This document shows positions 27,303 through 36,020 of a stretch of DNA of 64,000 bases, piece after piece (the stretch's first letter is position 1; each line of letters begins with the position of its first letter). The notes under the pieces are model-generated. The model was not told the DNA's origin, did no database searches, and saw only the letters and a list, made by a program, of their open reading frames with translations. A program made the translations under genes and the position numbers. This DNA comes from CAZYTX01 sp964650485 (GTDB lineage: Bacteria > RBG-13-61-14 > DATKZS01): the NCBI GenBank assembly GCA_964650485.1, contig CAZYTX010000005.1:54453-118452 (forward strand). The letters run 5' to 3'.

Positions 27303-27337
27303 GACCTGACCTGTCTGCGTGTCCGCACAGGCAGGTC
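27303..27337. terminator. hairpin between convergent GH31 and GH57 genes
   Basis: GACCTG (27303-27308) pairs with CAGGTC (27332-27337) and inner CCTG/CAGG segments extend the stem. There is no T-run on either side, so it is only a possible bidirectional transcript end. Confidence 0.35.
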
Positions 27338-27339
27338 GC

Positions 27340-29496
27340 TTACACGCTCCAGTGCCTGGCCTCGAATGACTCGTCAGGCACGGTGAAGGATATGAACCCG
27401 TCTCTCGGGTGGCACTCGATCTCCTCGCCGGCCTCGTAAAGCTTTACGATAAACTGGACCTCGTCCCCCTTCTCCATGCCCAAAAGCTTGAAGGGGGCTT
27501 TCAGCTCGACAATCCTGTCCCCGGCCACCGACTCGATCTCTCCCACCGGGTCCAGGGCCCCGGCCCCTGTTTCCGCATACACCCTTGCCACTGCAGGTTT
27601 CTTAAAAGGAAAAATGATGACCATCCTCGCAGGCGCCAGCACCTGCACGTACACGTCCATTGCCTCTGTTTCATTTTCCAGGTCCGCGGGGTCAATACGC
27701 AGGTAGAAGTTTGTAAGGTCGAACCCGAAGTACACCTGAAGGAGCCTTTTGTGTCCCTGGTACATGGGCCCTTGGGCTGCCAGGTTCATCTTCCCGGCTG
27801 CGTGCCACTCGAAATAGTCGGTCACTTTTCCGTCAATCTTCGGACTGATGAAGTCCATTGGCTCGTCCAGGAGCCTGACCGGGTGGTCGAATATCACCGG
27901 CTCGTTCAGGAACAAGGGCTGATCAGCCCCCAGCACCATGTAGGCGTTCTTGAGGTGCATCCTGAAGATGTGGTCGAACTCGCAGTCAAGGTCCGAGCTG
28001 AACTGGTCCCCGTACCACCAGAACCAGTCCGAGCCCTCGGCCGCGCACAACGAGTCCCAAGCAGCCTGGGCCACTCCCCGGGGCGCGTCTTTTGCAATCC
28101 TGGGCAGGTCTTCCCTCACCCTGCCCAGGTAGTCCCATGCCTTGTTCTCCTCCGGACCACCGATCCAGATATCGAAGTTCTGGTTGATCCACGACCCGGT
28201 GGGCAGCTCCTCCAGCACCCGCTGCGGGGGGTGTTCGTCCAGGTATTTTGATGGCAGCGCCATCTCGATGCCCGGGCTCTCGATGATCTTGTTGTACAGC
28301 AAAGCGAGGAACTCCTTGCCCCCGTCGGGATAAGACTGCCACGGGTTCTCGCCGTCCAGGACGACGGACACTATGGCGTGGTCGTGACCCAGCCTGGACA
28401 GGGACGAGTGTATCTCGCGCAGCTTTGTCACCATGTCGTCGGCCGCGGCCTCTGCCTGCCGCTTCGAGTAGGTGAACCCGATCAGGTCCGAGAGTCCCCG
28501 GTCTCGGAAGAACACCACCAGCTCGCGGCCGTCGTCCACCCTCACCTTCCAGGGGTGAAACAGGGCCTCGTCCCGCCGGTGTGCCCGGAGCCTCTTGAAC
28601 AAAAGCCCCTCGTCAGTCGCTATCCATCTCACGCCGTTGTCAATGAATATGGGCGCCAGCTCATGGGCCACGCTCCCCTCTGACGGCCACATGCCGGATG
28701 GTCTCTTTCCCATCCACTCCTCCATGTACGCAAGCCCCAGCCTGATCTGGGCCGAGGCGTCCTCCGGGCGCCTGAACCGGGGCGGCAGCCTCACCCCCGG
28801 CCTGGCCCTGTCCGCCAGGTTGGTGTCATAGAGTAGCGGCAGTATGGGGTGGTACATGGGCGTGGTGGACACCTCCACCGCGCCTTCCCCGCTGAGGTGC
28901 TTGTACGCGGGCAGCACCTGGGCCATGAGTTCGATGTGCGAGTCCAGCACCAGGTCTTTGTCATCCTCTGTAAAATCCCTGCCCTTCTGCCTGAGCTCCA
29001 AAAGCTCCGGCTTCTGCTCCAGTGCGCGCCACCCGCACCAGGCCAGGTTGAACCACACCACGAGGTCGGTTATCTCCTGGTCGGAGAACTTCTTCTGGGC
29101 CTGTTCGAAATCAATCCTGCCCTTTGTGCCACGCTTGTTGAGCAGCCGGAGGTACTCGCCGAACGGCCTTATCATGGTCTCCCAGTCGGCCATGAAGAAG
29201 TAGCGCAGGATAAAGGCCCGCTCCTCGGGTCCTAACTCGGAGACCGGCTTTTTACTCAGTGCGTAGAACTGGTCCACCGCCCCTCCCTGGGACTGGTCAA
29301 TGAGCTGTCGCACCAGGCATGGGGTGAGGTTCATGCACACCCTGGCACCGGGACAGCGCTCCACCGCGGCTATCATGTCCAGGTACCCCTTGACAGCGTG
29401 GAGCCTGACCCAGGGCATTAAAGACAAACCCTGCACCGTGTCAACGTAGTATGGCTGGTGCATGTGCCAGAGGAACATCACGGACAGCTCGGTCAT
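27340..29496 (-). CDS. glycoside hydrolase family 57 protein
   Basis: The 718-residue protein starts with the family's motif 1, HMHQPYY (11-17). It also has MWPSEGSVAHE, which holds the likely nucleophile Glu, and RWIATDEGLLF with the partner Asp, then VSVVLDGENPWQSYPDGG. The C-terminal third is a beta-rich domain with no recognised motif. The family covers alpha-amylases, 4-alpha-glucanotransferases and branching enzymes; no signal peptide is present, so it acts in the cytoplasm on glycogen-like glucan. The ATG at 29496 overlaps the stop of the upstream gene as ATGA; an 86-codon extension inside that gene is rejected. Confidence 0.92.
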   Translation of the reverse strand: MTELSVMFLWHMHQPYYVDTVQGLSLMPWVRLHAVKGYLDMIAAVERCPGARVCMNLTPCLVRQLIDQSQGGAVDQFYALSKKPVSELGPEERAFILRYFFMADWETMIRPFGEYLRLLNKRGTKGRIDFEQAQKKFSDQEITDLVVWFNLAWCGWRALEQKPELLELRQKGRDFTEDDKDLVLDSHIELMAQVLPAYKHLSGEGAVEVSTTPMYHPILPLLYDTNLADRARPGVRLPPRFRRPEDASAQIRLGLAYMEEWMGKRPSGMWPSEGSVAHELAPIFIDNGVRWIATDEGLLFKRLRAHRRDEALFHPWKVRVDDGRELVVFFRDRGLSDLIGFTYSKRQAEAAADDMVTKLREIHSSLSRLGHDHAIVSVVLDGENPWQSYPDGGKEFLALLYNKIIESPGIEMALPSKYLDEHPPQRVLEELPTGSWINQNFDIWIGGPEENKAWDYLGRVREDLPRIAKDAPRGVAQAAWDSLCAAEGSDWFWWYGDQFSSDLDCEFDHIFRMHLKNAYMVLGADQPLFLNEPVIFDHPVRLLDEPMDFISPKIDGKVTDYFEWHAAGKMNLAAQGPMYQGHKRLLQVYFGFDLTNFYLRIDPADLENETEAMDVYVQVLAPARMVIIFPFKKPAVARVYAETGAGALDPVGEIESVAGDRIVELKAPFKLLGMEKGDEVQFIVKLYEAGEEIECHPRDGFISFTVPDESFEARHWSV

Positions 29497-30551
29497 TTGT
29501 CCGGTCCCCCGGTGCGGGTCCATTCCTGGGTCATGTCCCTGAAGTTCTTCATGGAAAGGGGCACGTACTTTACGCTGACCTCGTCCGATATCTTTTGGGC
29601 GATGCCCTCCAACGTGCCTGTTATAAAACCTATGCGCAGTGCCCTGGGAATAAAGGCCTCGATGTTGACACGGGTTTTGAGCGAGTAGTCCACCACCAGG
29701 TAGGGGTAGTCCTCCTGTATGCACCAGTGCCCCTTGCTCTCCTTTACCGGGCACTCCTCATCGAGCTCCGCCACCACCATTTCATAATAGTCCCGTATCT
29801 CGTCCTCGCCCACCGCGTACTCGCCGTCCTCGTCAACCTGCTGGAAATAGGGATGCTGCCGGCAGGCGTCAATGAACTTCTCCAGAGGCCCGGTGCGGCC
29901 CGGCTTTATCGGCTCCATCCTGCGGACCGCCTCCTGTATCTCGTCCTCCTTTGGCATCTGGAAGGCGAACCTGCGCTCGTCCGGGTAGTCGGTGAAAACC
30001 ATCGGCAGGGTCACCGACTGAGTTATGCCCCAAAAGGACCCCTCGGTCTGCAGGACAACGTACTGCTTGTTCCCCGTCTGAAAGAGCCCCACCGAGAAGT
30101 TGTATGTATGGAACATCCTCTCGATCCCGTTCCCGTCAATGAGCCACTTCCAGTACTTTGCCTCGGGGGAGAGGAAGAGCACCTTTATGTTCACACCCTC
30201 CTCGTGATACTCCTTGTAGATGATGTACCGGCCGCGGTCGAGCTCGTCCACCATCTTCTCCAGCAGGGACTCTTCTTCGCAGTTGAAATACGATTTAAGG
30301 TAAGACTTCAGCCGCAGCCGGTGCTTCTCACTCACCTTGAAATCATACTTGTCCCTCTCGTCCTTGAAGGTCACTGACAGGTACATCCCCTCATCGTCCA
30401 GCTCCTTCTCGATCTTGTCTTTTATCTCCGAGCGGAACTTCCGCCTCTGTTCCATGAAGTCAGTGGAAGCCGCGGCCACGCTGATCAGCAAGAGGGCCGA
30501 GAGCACCCATAACCACTTTAGCCTTCCAGTAAAAGAAACCATTCCCCTCAT
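29493..30551 (-). CDS. secreted protein of unknown function, coupled to GH57
   Basis: The 352-residue protein has a signal peptide (LKWLWVLSALLLISVAAAS) and a charged, mixed alpha/beta body with one conserved-looking pattern, HTYNFSVGLFQTGNKQYVVLQTEGSFWG. The part around 220-340 resembles START/SRPBCC-like lipid-binding folds only vaguely. No family is claimed. GGAGGGATTAG precedes the ATG. It shares an ATGA overlap with the GH57 gene, so the two are translated together even though one product is exported and the other is not. Confidence 0.6.
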   Translation of the reverse strand: MRGMVSFTGRLKWLWVLSALLLISVAAASTDFMEQRRKFRSEIKDKIEKELDDEGMYLSVTFKDERDKYDFKVSEKHRLRLKSYLKSYFNCEEESLLEKMVDELDRGRYIIYKEYHEEGVNIKVLFLSPEAKYWKWLIDGNGIERMFHTYNFSVGLFQTGNKQYVVLQTEGSFWGITQSVTLPMVFTDYPDERRFAFQMPKEDEIQEAVRRMEPIKPGRTGPLEKFIDACRQHPYFQQVDEDGEYAVGEDEIRDYYEMVVAELDEECPVKESKGHWCIQEDYPYLVVDYSLKTRVNIEAFIPRALRIGFITGTLEGIAQKISDEVSVKYVPLSMKNFRDMTQEWTRTGGPDK

Positions 30552-30573
30552 CTAATCCCTCCACTTGCCGGAG

Positions 30574-31158
30574 TTACTCCGGCTCTTTGAATCCCATGGT
30601 AATCTCCAAAAACTGCTTTAAAATCCTGGCAGTGGCCCCCCAGACGTTGTATTCCCTTACCAGGAAGAAGCAGACCGGGAAAGGCCTGCCGTTGTTCATG
30701 AACACCTCTTTCCGGAAGTTCCCCGGGTCCGTGAATTCTATAAGAGGAAGTATTATGACCTCCTCGATCTCCTCTTCGGAAAGCCTCTGTTCAAACGGGT
30801 ACCGGATCACTCCCACGAACGGCCTGATCCTGAACCCGCTGGCGAAGGTGGAGATGTCGTCCAGCCTCCCCAAAATCTTCACCTCATCCTGCTCGATGCC
30901 CACCTCTTCCCGGGCCTCGCGCAAAGCGGTGGCCAGGAGATCAGGGTCATCGTCGTCCCTGTGACCGCCGGGAAAAGATATCTCGCCCTTGTGATGGTCC
31001 ACCTTGTCCGTGCGCCTGGTAAGGAGCAGGCGCCACTCACCCTGCTCTTTGAATATTGGCACCAGCACCGCGGCCACCTTGAGACCCTGAGCAGGGAGTT
31101 TCACCGGGTCCCTGCCGGAAAGCACCCGCTCTATCTCCTCTTCAGTTGGTTCCTGCAT
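30574..31158 (-). CDS. NUDIX hydrolase, coenzyme A pyrophosphatase type
   Basis: The 194-residue protein has a NUDIX box (FPGGHRDDDDPDLLATALRE followed by AREEVGI, about 62-88). The wording GGHRDDDD..LLATALREAREEVGI is that of the NudL/YeaB group, which cleaves CoA and CoA derivatives to phosphopantetheine and 3',5'-ADP. This group carries Asp where the general box has the first Glu. Length is typical. It ends 22 bases before the upstream end of the secreted-protein gene and probably heads that transcript. Confidence 0.9.
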   Translation of the reverse strand: MQEPTEEEIERVLSGRDPVKLPAQGLKVAAVLVPIFKEQGEWRLLLTRRTDKVDHHKGEISFPGGHRDDDDPDLLATALREAREEVGIEQDEVKILGRLDDISTFASGFRIRPFVGVIRYPFEQRLSEEEIEEVIILPLIEFTDPGNFRKEVFMNNGRPFPVCFFLVREYNVWGATARILKQFLEITMGFKEPE

Positions 31159-31180
31159 TTAATTCTAAAACCTTTGCGCC

Positions 31181-31268
31181 GCCCTTTCAGGGCTAAAATG
31201 TACTATACGACACATTTTTTGCCCAGGGTTGTCACCCTGGGCTTTAGGCCGACAGCCCCTTCGGGGCT
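31181..31268. repeat. cluster of three perfect hairpins (REP-like)
   Basis: Three perfect palindromic stems lie in an 88-base intergenic stretch: GCCCT/AGGGC (31181-31193), GCCCAGGGT/ACCCTGGGC (31221-31242) and AGCCCC/GGGGCT (31254-31268), joined by A+T-rich linkers. The order and composition are those of a bacterial REP-like intergenic repeat. It lies between the NUDIX gene and the 3' end of the exported PCMT operon. Confidence 0.65.
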
Positions 31269-31287
31269 TTAAAATGCAATCTTATTG

Positions 31288-32091
31288 TTACTTCTCCTGG
31301 GCCTCTCCGGTCATGGGCACGAACCGTACAGGGAGCAGCCGCTCCTTTTTTGTGCCTTCCTTTGTCTTGGTGATCCTTACAAGCTCCTGAAAATGCTCTC
31401 CCACCGGGATGACCAAGCGCCCCCCTTCTGCTAGCTGCTCCACCAAAGGCCCGGGCACGTGGTCGGGCGCCGCGGTGACGATCACGGCGTCAAAGGGCGC
31501 GTGATCGGGCCAGCCCTTGTACCCGTCCGCACACCTTGTCTGCACCTCATTATAGCCCAGTCTTTTCAGGGTCTGCTTTGCCCTCTTTTCAAGCCCGCAT
31601 ATGATCTCGATGGTGTATACCTGGTCCGTGATCTTTGCCAGCACCGCGGCCTGGTATCCCGACCCGGTGCCGATCTCCAGCACCTTTTCTCCCGGCTCCA
31701 GGTCGAGCGCCTCGGTCATGTATGCCACGATGTATGGCTGGCTTATGGTCTGTCCGTGACCGATGGGCAGGGGATGGTCGCGGTAGGCGTTGGACCTCTG
31801 GTAGGCGGGCACGAACTCGTGTCTTTTAACCTCCCTCATGGCGTTGAGCACTGCGGGGTCTCTTATTCCCCTGGCCTGGATCTGGGTCCTTACCATGGCC
31901 TCCCGCTGATCTTCGTAGCTGTCTTTGCCCTGGTCCTTTAATTTTTCAGGCTCTTTTTTTTCTTTCTTTCCTGACTCTTCGGTTAAGGCTTCCCCTCGGC
32001 CGGGCTCCTCTTTGTCCTCGCATCCCGGCAGGGAGCCCGCACCCATGGCCAGAAACAAACACAGGCACGCAGCCAGCATCTTAACTTTCAT
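31288..32091 (-). CDS. pcm: protein-L-isoaspartate O-methyltransferase with lipoprotein signal
   Basis: The 267-residue protein ends with a complete PCMT domain: MVRTQIQARGIRDPAVLNAM, HPLPIGHGQTISQPYIVA, SAM motif VLEIGTGSGYQAAVLA and VIVTAAPDHVP. It repairs isoaspartyl residues. Ahead of it are a lipoprotein signal (lipobox LPGC) and a 40-residue Lys/Glu-rich linker. An internal ATG would give a normal cytosolic PCMT, but the first ATG overlaps the nfi stop as ATGA and the signal is well formed. If exported, its cofactor SAM would have to come from outside the cytoplasm, which is a puzzle. Confidence 0.88.
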   Translation of the reverse strand: MKVKMLAACLCLFLAMGAGSLPGCEDKEEPGRGEALTEESGKKEKKEPEKLKDQGKDSYEDQREAMVRTQIQARGIRDPAVLNAMREVKRHEFVPAYQRSNAYRDHPLPIGHGQTISQPYIVAYMTEALDLEPGEKVLEIGTGSGYQAAVLAKITDQVYTIEIICGLEKRAKQTLKRLGYNEVQTRCADGYKGWPDHAPFDAVIVTAAPDHVPGPLVEQLAEGGRLVIPVGEHFQELVRITKTKEGTKKERLLPVRFVPMTGEAQEK

Positions 32092-32786
32092 GAGCCAGCC
32101 TCCTTTTTCATCCTCGCGGTCTCGATGTGCGCGAGCCGTATCGGCTCTGGTATCCTGCATTTTCCCGCGCTTTTTAGCACCAGCCCCTTTGCCGCGGCCG
32201 TACCCATCCTGTGGCCGAGTGATACGAACACAGGCCGCACCCCGGTCCTGGTCCGTAGCACTGAGCCCACCACCCTTCCGCGGTGCATTAGGGGGGTCCA
32301 CTCTCCCCTTTGCCGACCCGGGTCCCGGTACTCTCCCACCAGCCTGCTCTTGGCGCATCCCACCGATGGGAGGTCCAGCATAACCCCTATGTGCGAGGCC
32401 AGGCCAATGCCGCGAGGGTGCGCTATGCCCTGCCCGTCGCACATGAGCGCGTCCGGCCGCTTGTGAAGAGAGCGCAACACCTCGAGGAGGGGAGGCGCCT
32501 CACGAAAAGACAGGTAACCCGGGATATAAGGAATCGCCGGCCTGCCAATGAACACCGCCTTCTCTACCGGCTCGAACCTGAAAAGATCGAAAAGCACCAC
32601 GGCTGCAAACGCCCTTTCTCTGCCCACGTAAGCCACGTCCAGCCCTGCCACTCGCCTTATTCGGCTGCCTCCCCCCTTTTTTATCACCTTCCCGGCCAGT
32701 CGCTCCTGGACCCCCCTGGCCCTTTCAAGGTCCCATCCCTGAGAGGGATCAAGGAGACATTCTCCCAATCTCACCTTGTTATCCAT
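32088..32786 (-). CDS. nfi: endonuclease V
   Basis: The 232-residue enzyme nicks DNA 3' of deaminated bases such as hypoxanthine. The catalytic Asp in VAGLDVAY, the PYIPGYLSFREAP strand-separating wedge, DGQGIAHPRGIGLASHIG with the second Asp, and GCAKSRL are all present. Length is normal. It overlaps moeA by 16 bases upstream and the exported PCMT gene by 4 bases downstream, so a DNA-repair and a protein-repair enzyme are made together. Confidence 0.95.
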   Translation of the reverse strand: MDNKVRLGECLLDPSQGWDLERARGVQERLAGKVIKKGGGSRIRRVAGLDVAYVGRERAFAAVVLFDLFRFEPVEKAVFIGRPAIPYIPGYLSFREAPPLLEVLRSLHKRPDALMCDGQGIAHPRGIGLASHIGVMLDLPSVGCAKSRLVGEYRDPGRQRGEWTPLMHRGRVVGSVLRTRTGVRPVFVSLGHRMGTAAAKGLVLKSAGKCRIPEPIRLAHIETARMKKEAGS

Positions 32787-33976
32787 ACCGGAATTCGAGC
32801 TCCCTCTTTAAGCTCCTCTCCCTTCGGCGCCAGCACTATCCCCCCGGACTCCGCTATCTCCCTGTGCACCCCTTTCCCGGAAAGGGGCACGGCCATCACC
32901 CCGGACTCAGCGCTCTCCAGCTTTACCCTTACCAGTTGGTCGAAGTCCCCCCTTGGAGGGATGGTCTCTGACAGGGTGGCCGTGTGCATGGGCAGGGTCT
33001 TGTCCACCATTCCCATCAGTATGTAGACCAGCCTCTTGCCCAGCACCTGGAACATTATCTCCGAGGATGCCGGCCCTCCCGGCAGGCACAACACCGGCAT
33101 GTTCTCCAGGGTCCCGAAGGCGGTGTAATGACCCGGCTTCACCGAGACGCCCCTGAATAAAAACTCCACCCCCATCTCGGAGAGCGCGTCAATCACCACG
33201 TCGCGCTCGCTCCAGCCGGTCCCCCCCAGGGTTATGACCAGGTCGGCCACCGCGTGGTTGGGCACAGCCTCCTGCACGTCATAGGGGTCATCCGCGGCGA
33301 TGTTCATCCTCACGTCCTGGGCCCCCATGGAGCGGCACCAGGCCACCACGCCCGCCCCTCCGCTGGCAAAGACCTCGCCTTGCTCGACCACCGCGCCAGG
33401 CGGCTTGAGTTCGTCTCCCACCGCTATGACCCGCACCCTTGGGAGGCCTATCACGTTGACCTCGCCCCAGCCCGCGGCGATGAGCAGGCTGATCCACCCG
33501 GGGGAAAGCACCACCCCGGCCTCGGCCACCAGCTCGCCTTTCCTGAACTCGGAGGCCTTCTCGGAAATGCCCTGGCCCGCCCGCCCCCCGGCCAGGACCT
33601 CGACCTCCTCGCCCTGCACGTTCACCTGCTCGTCGCCTATTACCGCGTCCGCGCCTTCCGGCACCACCGATCCTGATGTGACCTTCAGGCACTGGCCCTC
33701 GGCCAAGGCGCTCTCAAAAGGCATGATAAGAGATGCCTTGCCCACAACCTTGAGCCTGACCGGGCTTTGTGGTCCGGCCGACTGCACGTCCTGCGAGCGG
33801 AGCGCGTATCCGTCGAGCAGAGACCGGTTGAACCCGGGAAGGTCCACCCATGCGCTCATCCTCTCCGAGAGCACCCTTCCCGATGCGAGCATTAGCTCCA
33901 CGGACTCGGGCATCAGAGGCTCCGCATTGTCGTCTATTAGCTGGAAGGCCCTGTCAAGGCTTACGTACTCCTCCAA
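32771..33976 (-). CDS. moeA: molybdopterin molybdenumtransferase MoeA
   Basis: The 401-residue protein inserts molybdate or tungstate into adenylylated molybdopterin. It has LPGFNRSLLDGYALRSQD (45-62), VIAVGDEL, TLGGTGWSERDVV and KPGHYTAFG..LCLPGGPASS. The common SGTxGDxNS-type patterns are slightly altered but complete. The start is TTG behind GGAGG (7-base spacing), since no ATG precedes the conserved N-terminus. It follows the DUF362-ferredoxin gene with a 1-base gap. No other cofactor gene is in the window. Confidence 0.92.
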   Translation of the reverse strand: MEEYVSLDRAFQLIDDNAEPLMPESVELMLASGRVLSERMSAWVDLPGFNRSLLDGYALRSQDVQSAGPQSPVRLKVVGKASLIMPFESALAEGQCLKVTSGSVVPEGADAVIGDEQVNVQGEEVEVLAGGRAGQGISEKASEFRKGELVAEAGVVLSPGWISLLIAAGWGEVNVIGLPRVRVIAVGDELKPPGAVVEQGEVFASGGAGVVAWCRSMGAQDVRMNIAADDPYDVQEAVPNHAVADLVITLGGTGWSERDVVIDALSEMGVEFLFRGVSVKPGHYTAFGTLENMPVLCLPGGPASSEIMFQVLGKRLVYILMGMVDKTLPMHTATLSETIPPRGDFDQLVRVKLESAESGVMAVPLSGKGVHREIAESGGIVLAPKGEELKEGARIPVWITR

Positions 33977-33977
33977 T

Positions 33978-35117
33978 TCAAAACCTCCTTCCCCGCCACC
34001 GGGCCATGAGCCCGCCCGTGCTCCATGCCTGCTCCGGGCAGAGTTCGTGGCAGCACAGGCACCTTATGCACACCTCGTCATCTATCCAGGGGTGCTGGTC
34101 AAAGTGCATGGCCCCGGTGGGGCATGCCTCCACGCAGAGCTTGCACTTGGTGCACTTCTTCTCGTCCAGGTATAGCCTGCTCCTTGATATCGGCCTGAAG
34201 AACCGCTGGTTCACGAACCTGCCGATAAAGCTCATCTTGTGCACGGTGGTGGGCAGCTTGAACCTTGCCGGCGAGGGCGCGGCTCCTTTTATCTCGATGG
34301 CCCCGTTGTCAAGTGGTCCGTGCCCGAGCTTTGATGCCCTGGCCAGGTGGTGGACCTCTTGCGGAGGTATGCCCATGATGCTGCACATGACCGCGTCCAG
34401 GGCCACCGCGTTTTTGGAGCCGATGATCTTGCCCACCTGTTTGGGCTTTCCAGATGACGGCCCGCTCCCTTCCATTGCAACCACCGCGTCCATGATGGTG
34501 AGGTCCGGCGGCCGGAGGGAAAAGATGTCTCCCAGTATGTTTCCGAATTCCTTGAGCCCGGGCGCGCTAGCATGTGCCATGCCCTTGCACGCTCCCGCGG
34601 TCAGGCCGAACATGTTCTTCACCGCGCCGGTGACCACCGTAAGTCCGTGGGTCTTCATCTTGGGCACGCTCACCAAGACGTCCGCTTCCATCATGGCCCT
34701 GGATACCACCAAGGAGTCCATGTACCTTGAGTTCAAGGGCACCTGGACCGTGTCCTTGGCCACGTTTATGAAAGCGCCGTCCGATGCCTCGGCTATGCCG
34801 CTCTTCTTGGCCACCCGGTTGTTCAGGCCGTACCCGCCCACCCCGCAGTTGTCCCCCACCGCAACCTCGGCCCCGGCCTCGCGGAAGGACCCCACCAGGC
34901 AGCGCACCAGCGAGGGGTGGGTGGTGGCGTGCTGCTCGGGAGGGAACAGCCCCAGCATGTTTGGCTTTATGAACACCTTCTTGCCCTTGAGCCCCGAGAC
35001 CCAGGATTCCAGGTCAAGCTCCCTTATAACCCTGTCCACTGCCGGAGCCGGGTCCTGGTACGATGCATCGGCAACCGCCACCATGGCGGGCTCTTCTGCT
35101 TTGGCTTCCTGCATCAT
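33978..35117 (-). CDS. DUF362 protein with C-terminal 2[4Fe-4S] ferredoxin domain
   Basis: The 379-residue protein has an N-terminal DUF362 domain (KVFIKPNMLGLFPPEQHATTHP; VSVPKMKTHGLTVVTGAVKNMFGL) and ends in two 4Fe-4S sites, CTKCKLCVEACPTG and CIRCLCCHELCP (about 315-360). DUF362-ferredoxins are common in anaerobes near redox enzymes. Its ATG overlaps the stop of the activase gene as ATGA, so it may supply electrons to that activase. This is inference from context. Confidence 0.88.
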   Translation of the reverse strand: MMQEAKAEEPAMVAVADASYQDPAPAVDRVIRELDLESWVSGLKGKKVFIKPNMLGLFPPEQHATTHPSLVRCLVGSFREAGAEVAVGDNCGVGGYGLNNRVAKKSGIAEASDGAFINVAKDTVQVPLNSRYMDSLVVSRAMMEADVLVSVPKMKTHGLTVVTGAVKNMFGLTAGACKGMAHASAPGLKEFGNILGDIFSLRPPDLTIMDAVVAMEGSGPSSGKPKQVGKIIGSKNAVALDAVMCSIMGIPPQEVHHLARASKLGHGPLDNGAIEIKGAAPSPARFKLPTTVHKMSFIGRFVNQRFFRPISRSRLYLDEKKCTKCKLCVEACPTGAMHFDQHPWIDDEVCIRCLCCHELCPEQAWSTGGLMARWRGRRF

Positions 35118-35935
35118 TTTTTATCCACCTTGTCCTGCTCCGTGCTTTTTGTCTTGTCCCTCGCTATCAGGGCCGCACCCAGGGCCCCCACTATCTGGGG
35201 CTCTTCCGGAACGATCACCTCATGGCCCAGCCGCTCCTGCAGCGCTTTGACCACTCCCAGGTTCTTTGCCACCCCGCCGGTAAGTATGATACGCGGTTGT
35301 ATACCCACCCTTCCCACCAGTGCCCTGGTGCGGTCTGCCACCGACCTGTGTATGGCCCCGATAATATCTTTCCTGTCATGACCCTGGTGTATAAGGCCTA
35401 CCACCTCGGACTCTGCAAAGACCGTGCACACGGAGCTCACTGACACATCCTCTTTGCTTTGCAGACTAAGAGGCCCCATCTCCACAAGGTCCACCTCCAG
35501 TGCCCTGGCCATGACCTCGAGGAACCTGCCGGTGCCCGCGGCGCACTTGTCGTTCATCTGGAAGCCCTGCACCTTGCCGCTCCCGTCAATCCTTATGACC
35601 TTGCTGTCCTGGCCGCCTATATCCACCACCGTGCGGGCCTCGGGCACAAGGCTGGATGCTCCCCGGCCGTGGCATGATATCTCCGTGACCCGGGCCGTGG
35701 CAAAGGCCACCCGCTCGCGGCCGTACCCCGTGCTTATTACCCCGGCAAGGTCCTCCCTGTTTATGCCCGCCTCGGAAAGGGCCTCATGAAGCGCGCGCTC
35801 GGCCGCGGCTGAGGTGTCGGCGCCCGTGGCCTCAATGGAGAGGCCCTTCAATTCCCCTGAACCGTCAATAACCACCGCCTCGGTGGATATGGAACCCACG
35901 TCAACTCCAGCCAACCACACTCTACACTCCTCCAA
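35114..35935 (-). CDS. acyl-CoA dehydratase/benzoyl-CoA reductase-type activase (BadF/BadG/HgdC family)
   Basis: The 273-residue protein is an ASKHA-fold ATPase: phosphate-1 loop GVDVGSISTEAVV (10-22), DIGGQDSK, and C-terminal ILTGGVAKN. Its two 4Fe-4S cysteines are in MNDKCAAGTGRFLE and SVCTVFAESEV. Such activases fire single electrons into 2-hydroxyacyl-CoA dehydratases or benzoyl-CoA reductases at the cost of ATP. No dehydratase or reductase subunit lies in the window, so it is an orphan here. It heads the run activase, DUF362-ferredoxin, moeA, nfi, pcm. Confidence 0.92.
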   Translation of the reverse strand: MEECRVWLAGVDVGSISTEAVVIDGSGELKGLSIEATGADTSAAAERALHEALSEAGINREDLAGVISTGYGRERVAFATARVTEISCHGRGASSLVPEARTVVDIGGQDSKVIRIDGSGKVQGFQMNDKCAAGTGRFLEVMARALEVDLVEMGPLSLQSKEDVSVSSVCTVFAESEVVGLIHQGHDRKDIIGAIHRSVADRTRALVGRVGIQPRIILTGGVAKNLGVVKALQERLGHEVIVPEEPQIVGALGAALIARDKTKSTEQDKVDKK

Positions 35936-35995
35936 AGCCCCTCATTTCCAATGATTCCACAGGCATAGTCACTTTTCAATAAAGCTGGACCAAAA

Positions 35996-36015
35996 GCCCG
36001 GACTCTGCTCCGGCC
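35996..36015 (-). terminator. weak terminator after the GT4 gene
   Basis: GCCCGGA (35996-36002) and TCCGGCC (36009-36015) form a stem with one mismatch; on the minus strand TTTTGG follows. It lies just after the GT4 stop. Confidence 0.4.
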
Positions 36016-36020
36016 CTGGA

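Noticed and set aside
29497..29754. 86-codon extension of the GH57 gene
   Set aside because: It overlaps the upstream coupled gene; GH57 motif 1 begins at residue 11 from the ATG at 29496.
32092..32442. 117-codon extension of the exported PCMT gene
   Set aside because: It lies within nfi in another frame; the ATGA overlap and lipobox fix the start at 32091.
33850..35250. 466-codon open frame on the plus strand
   Set aside because: It runs opposite to moeA and the DUF362 gene, both of which have clear motifs; long antisense frames are expected in this G+C-rich DNA.
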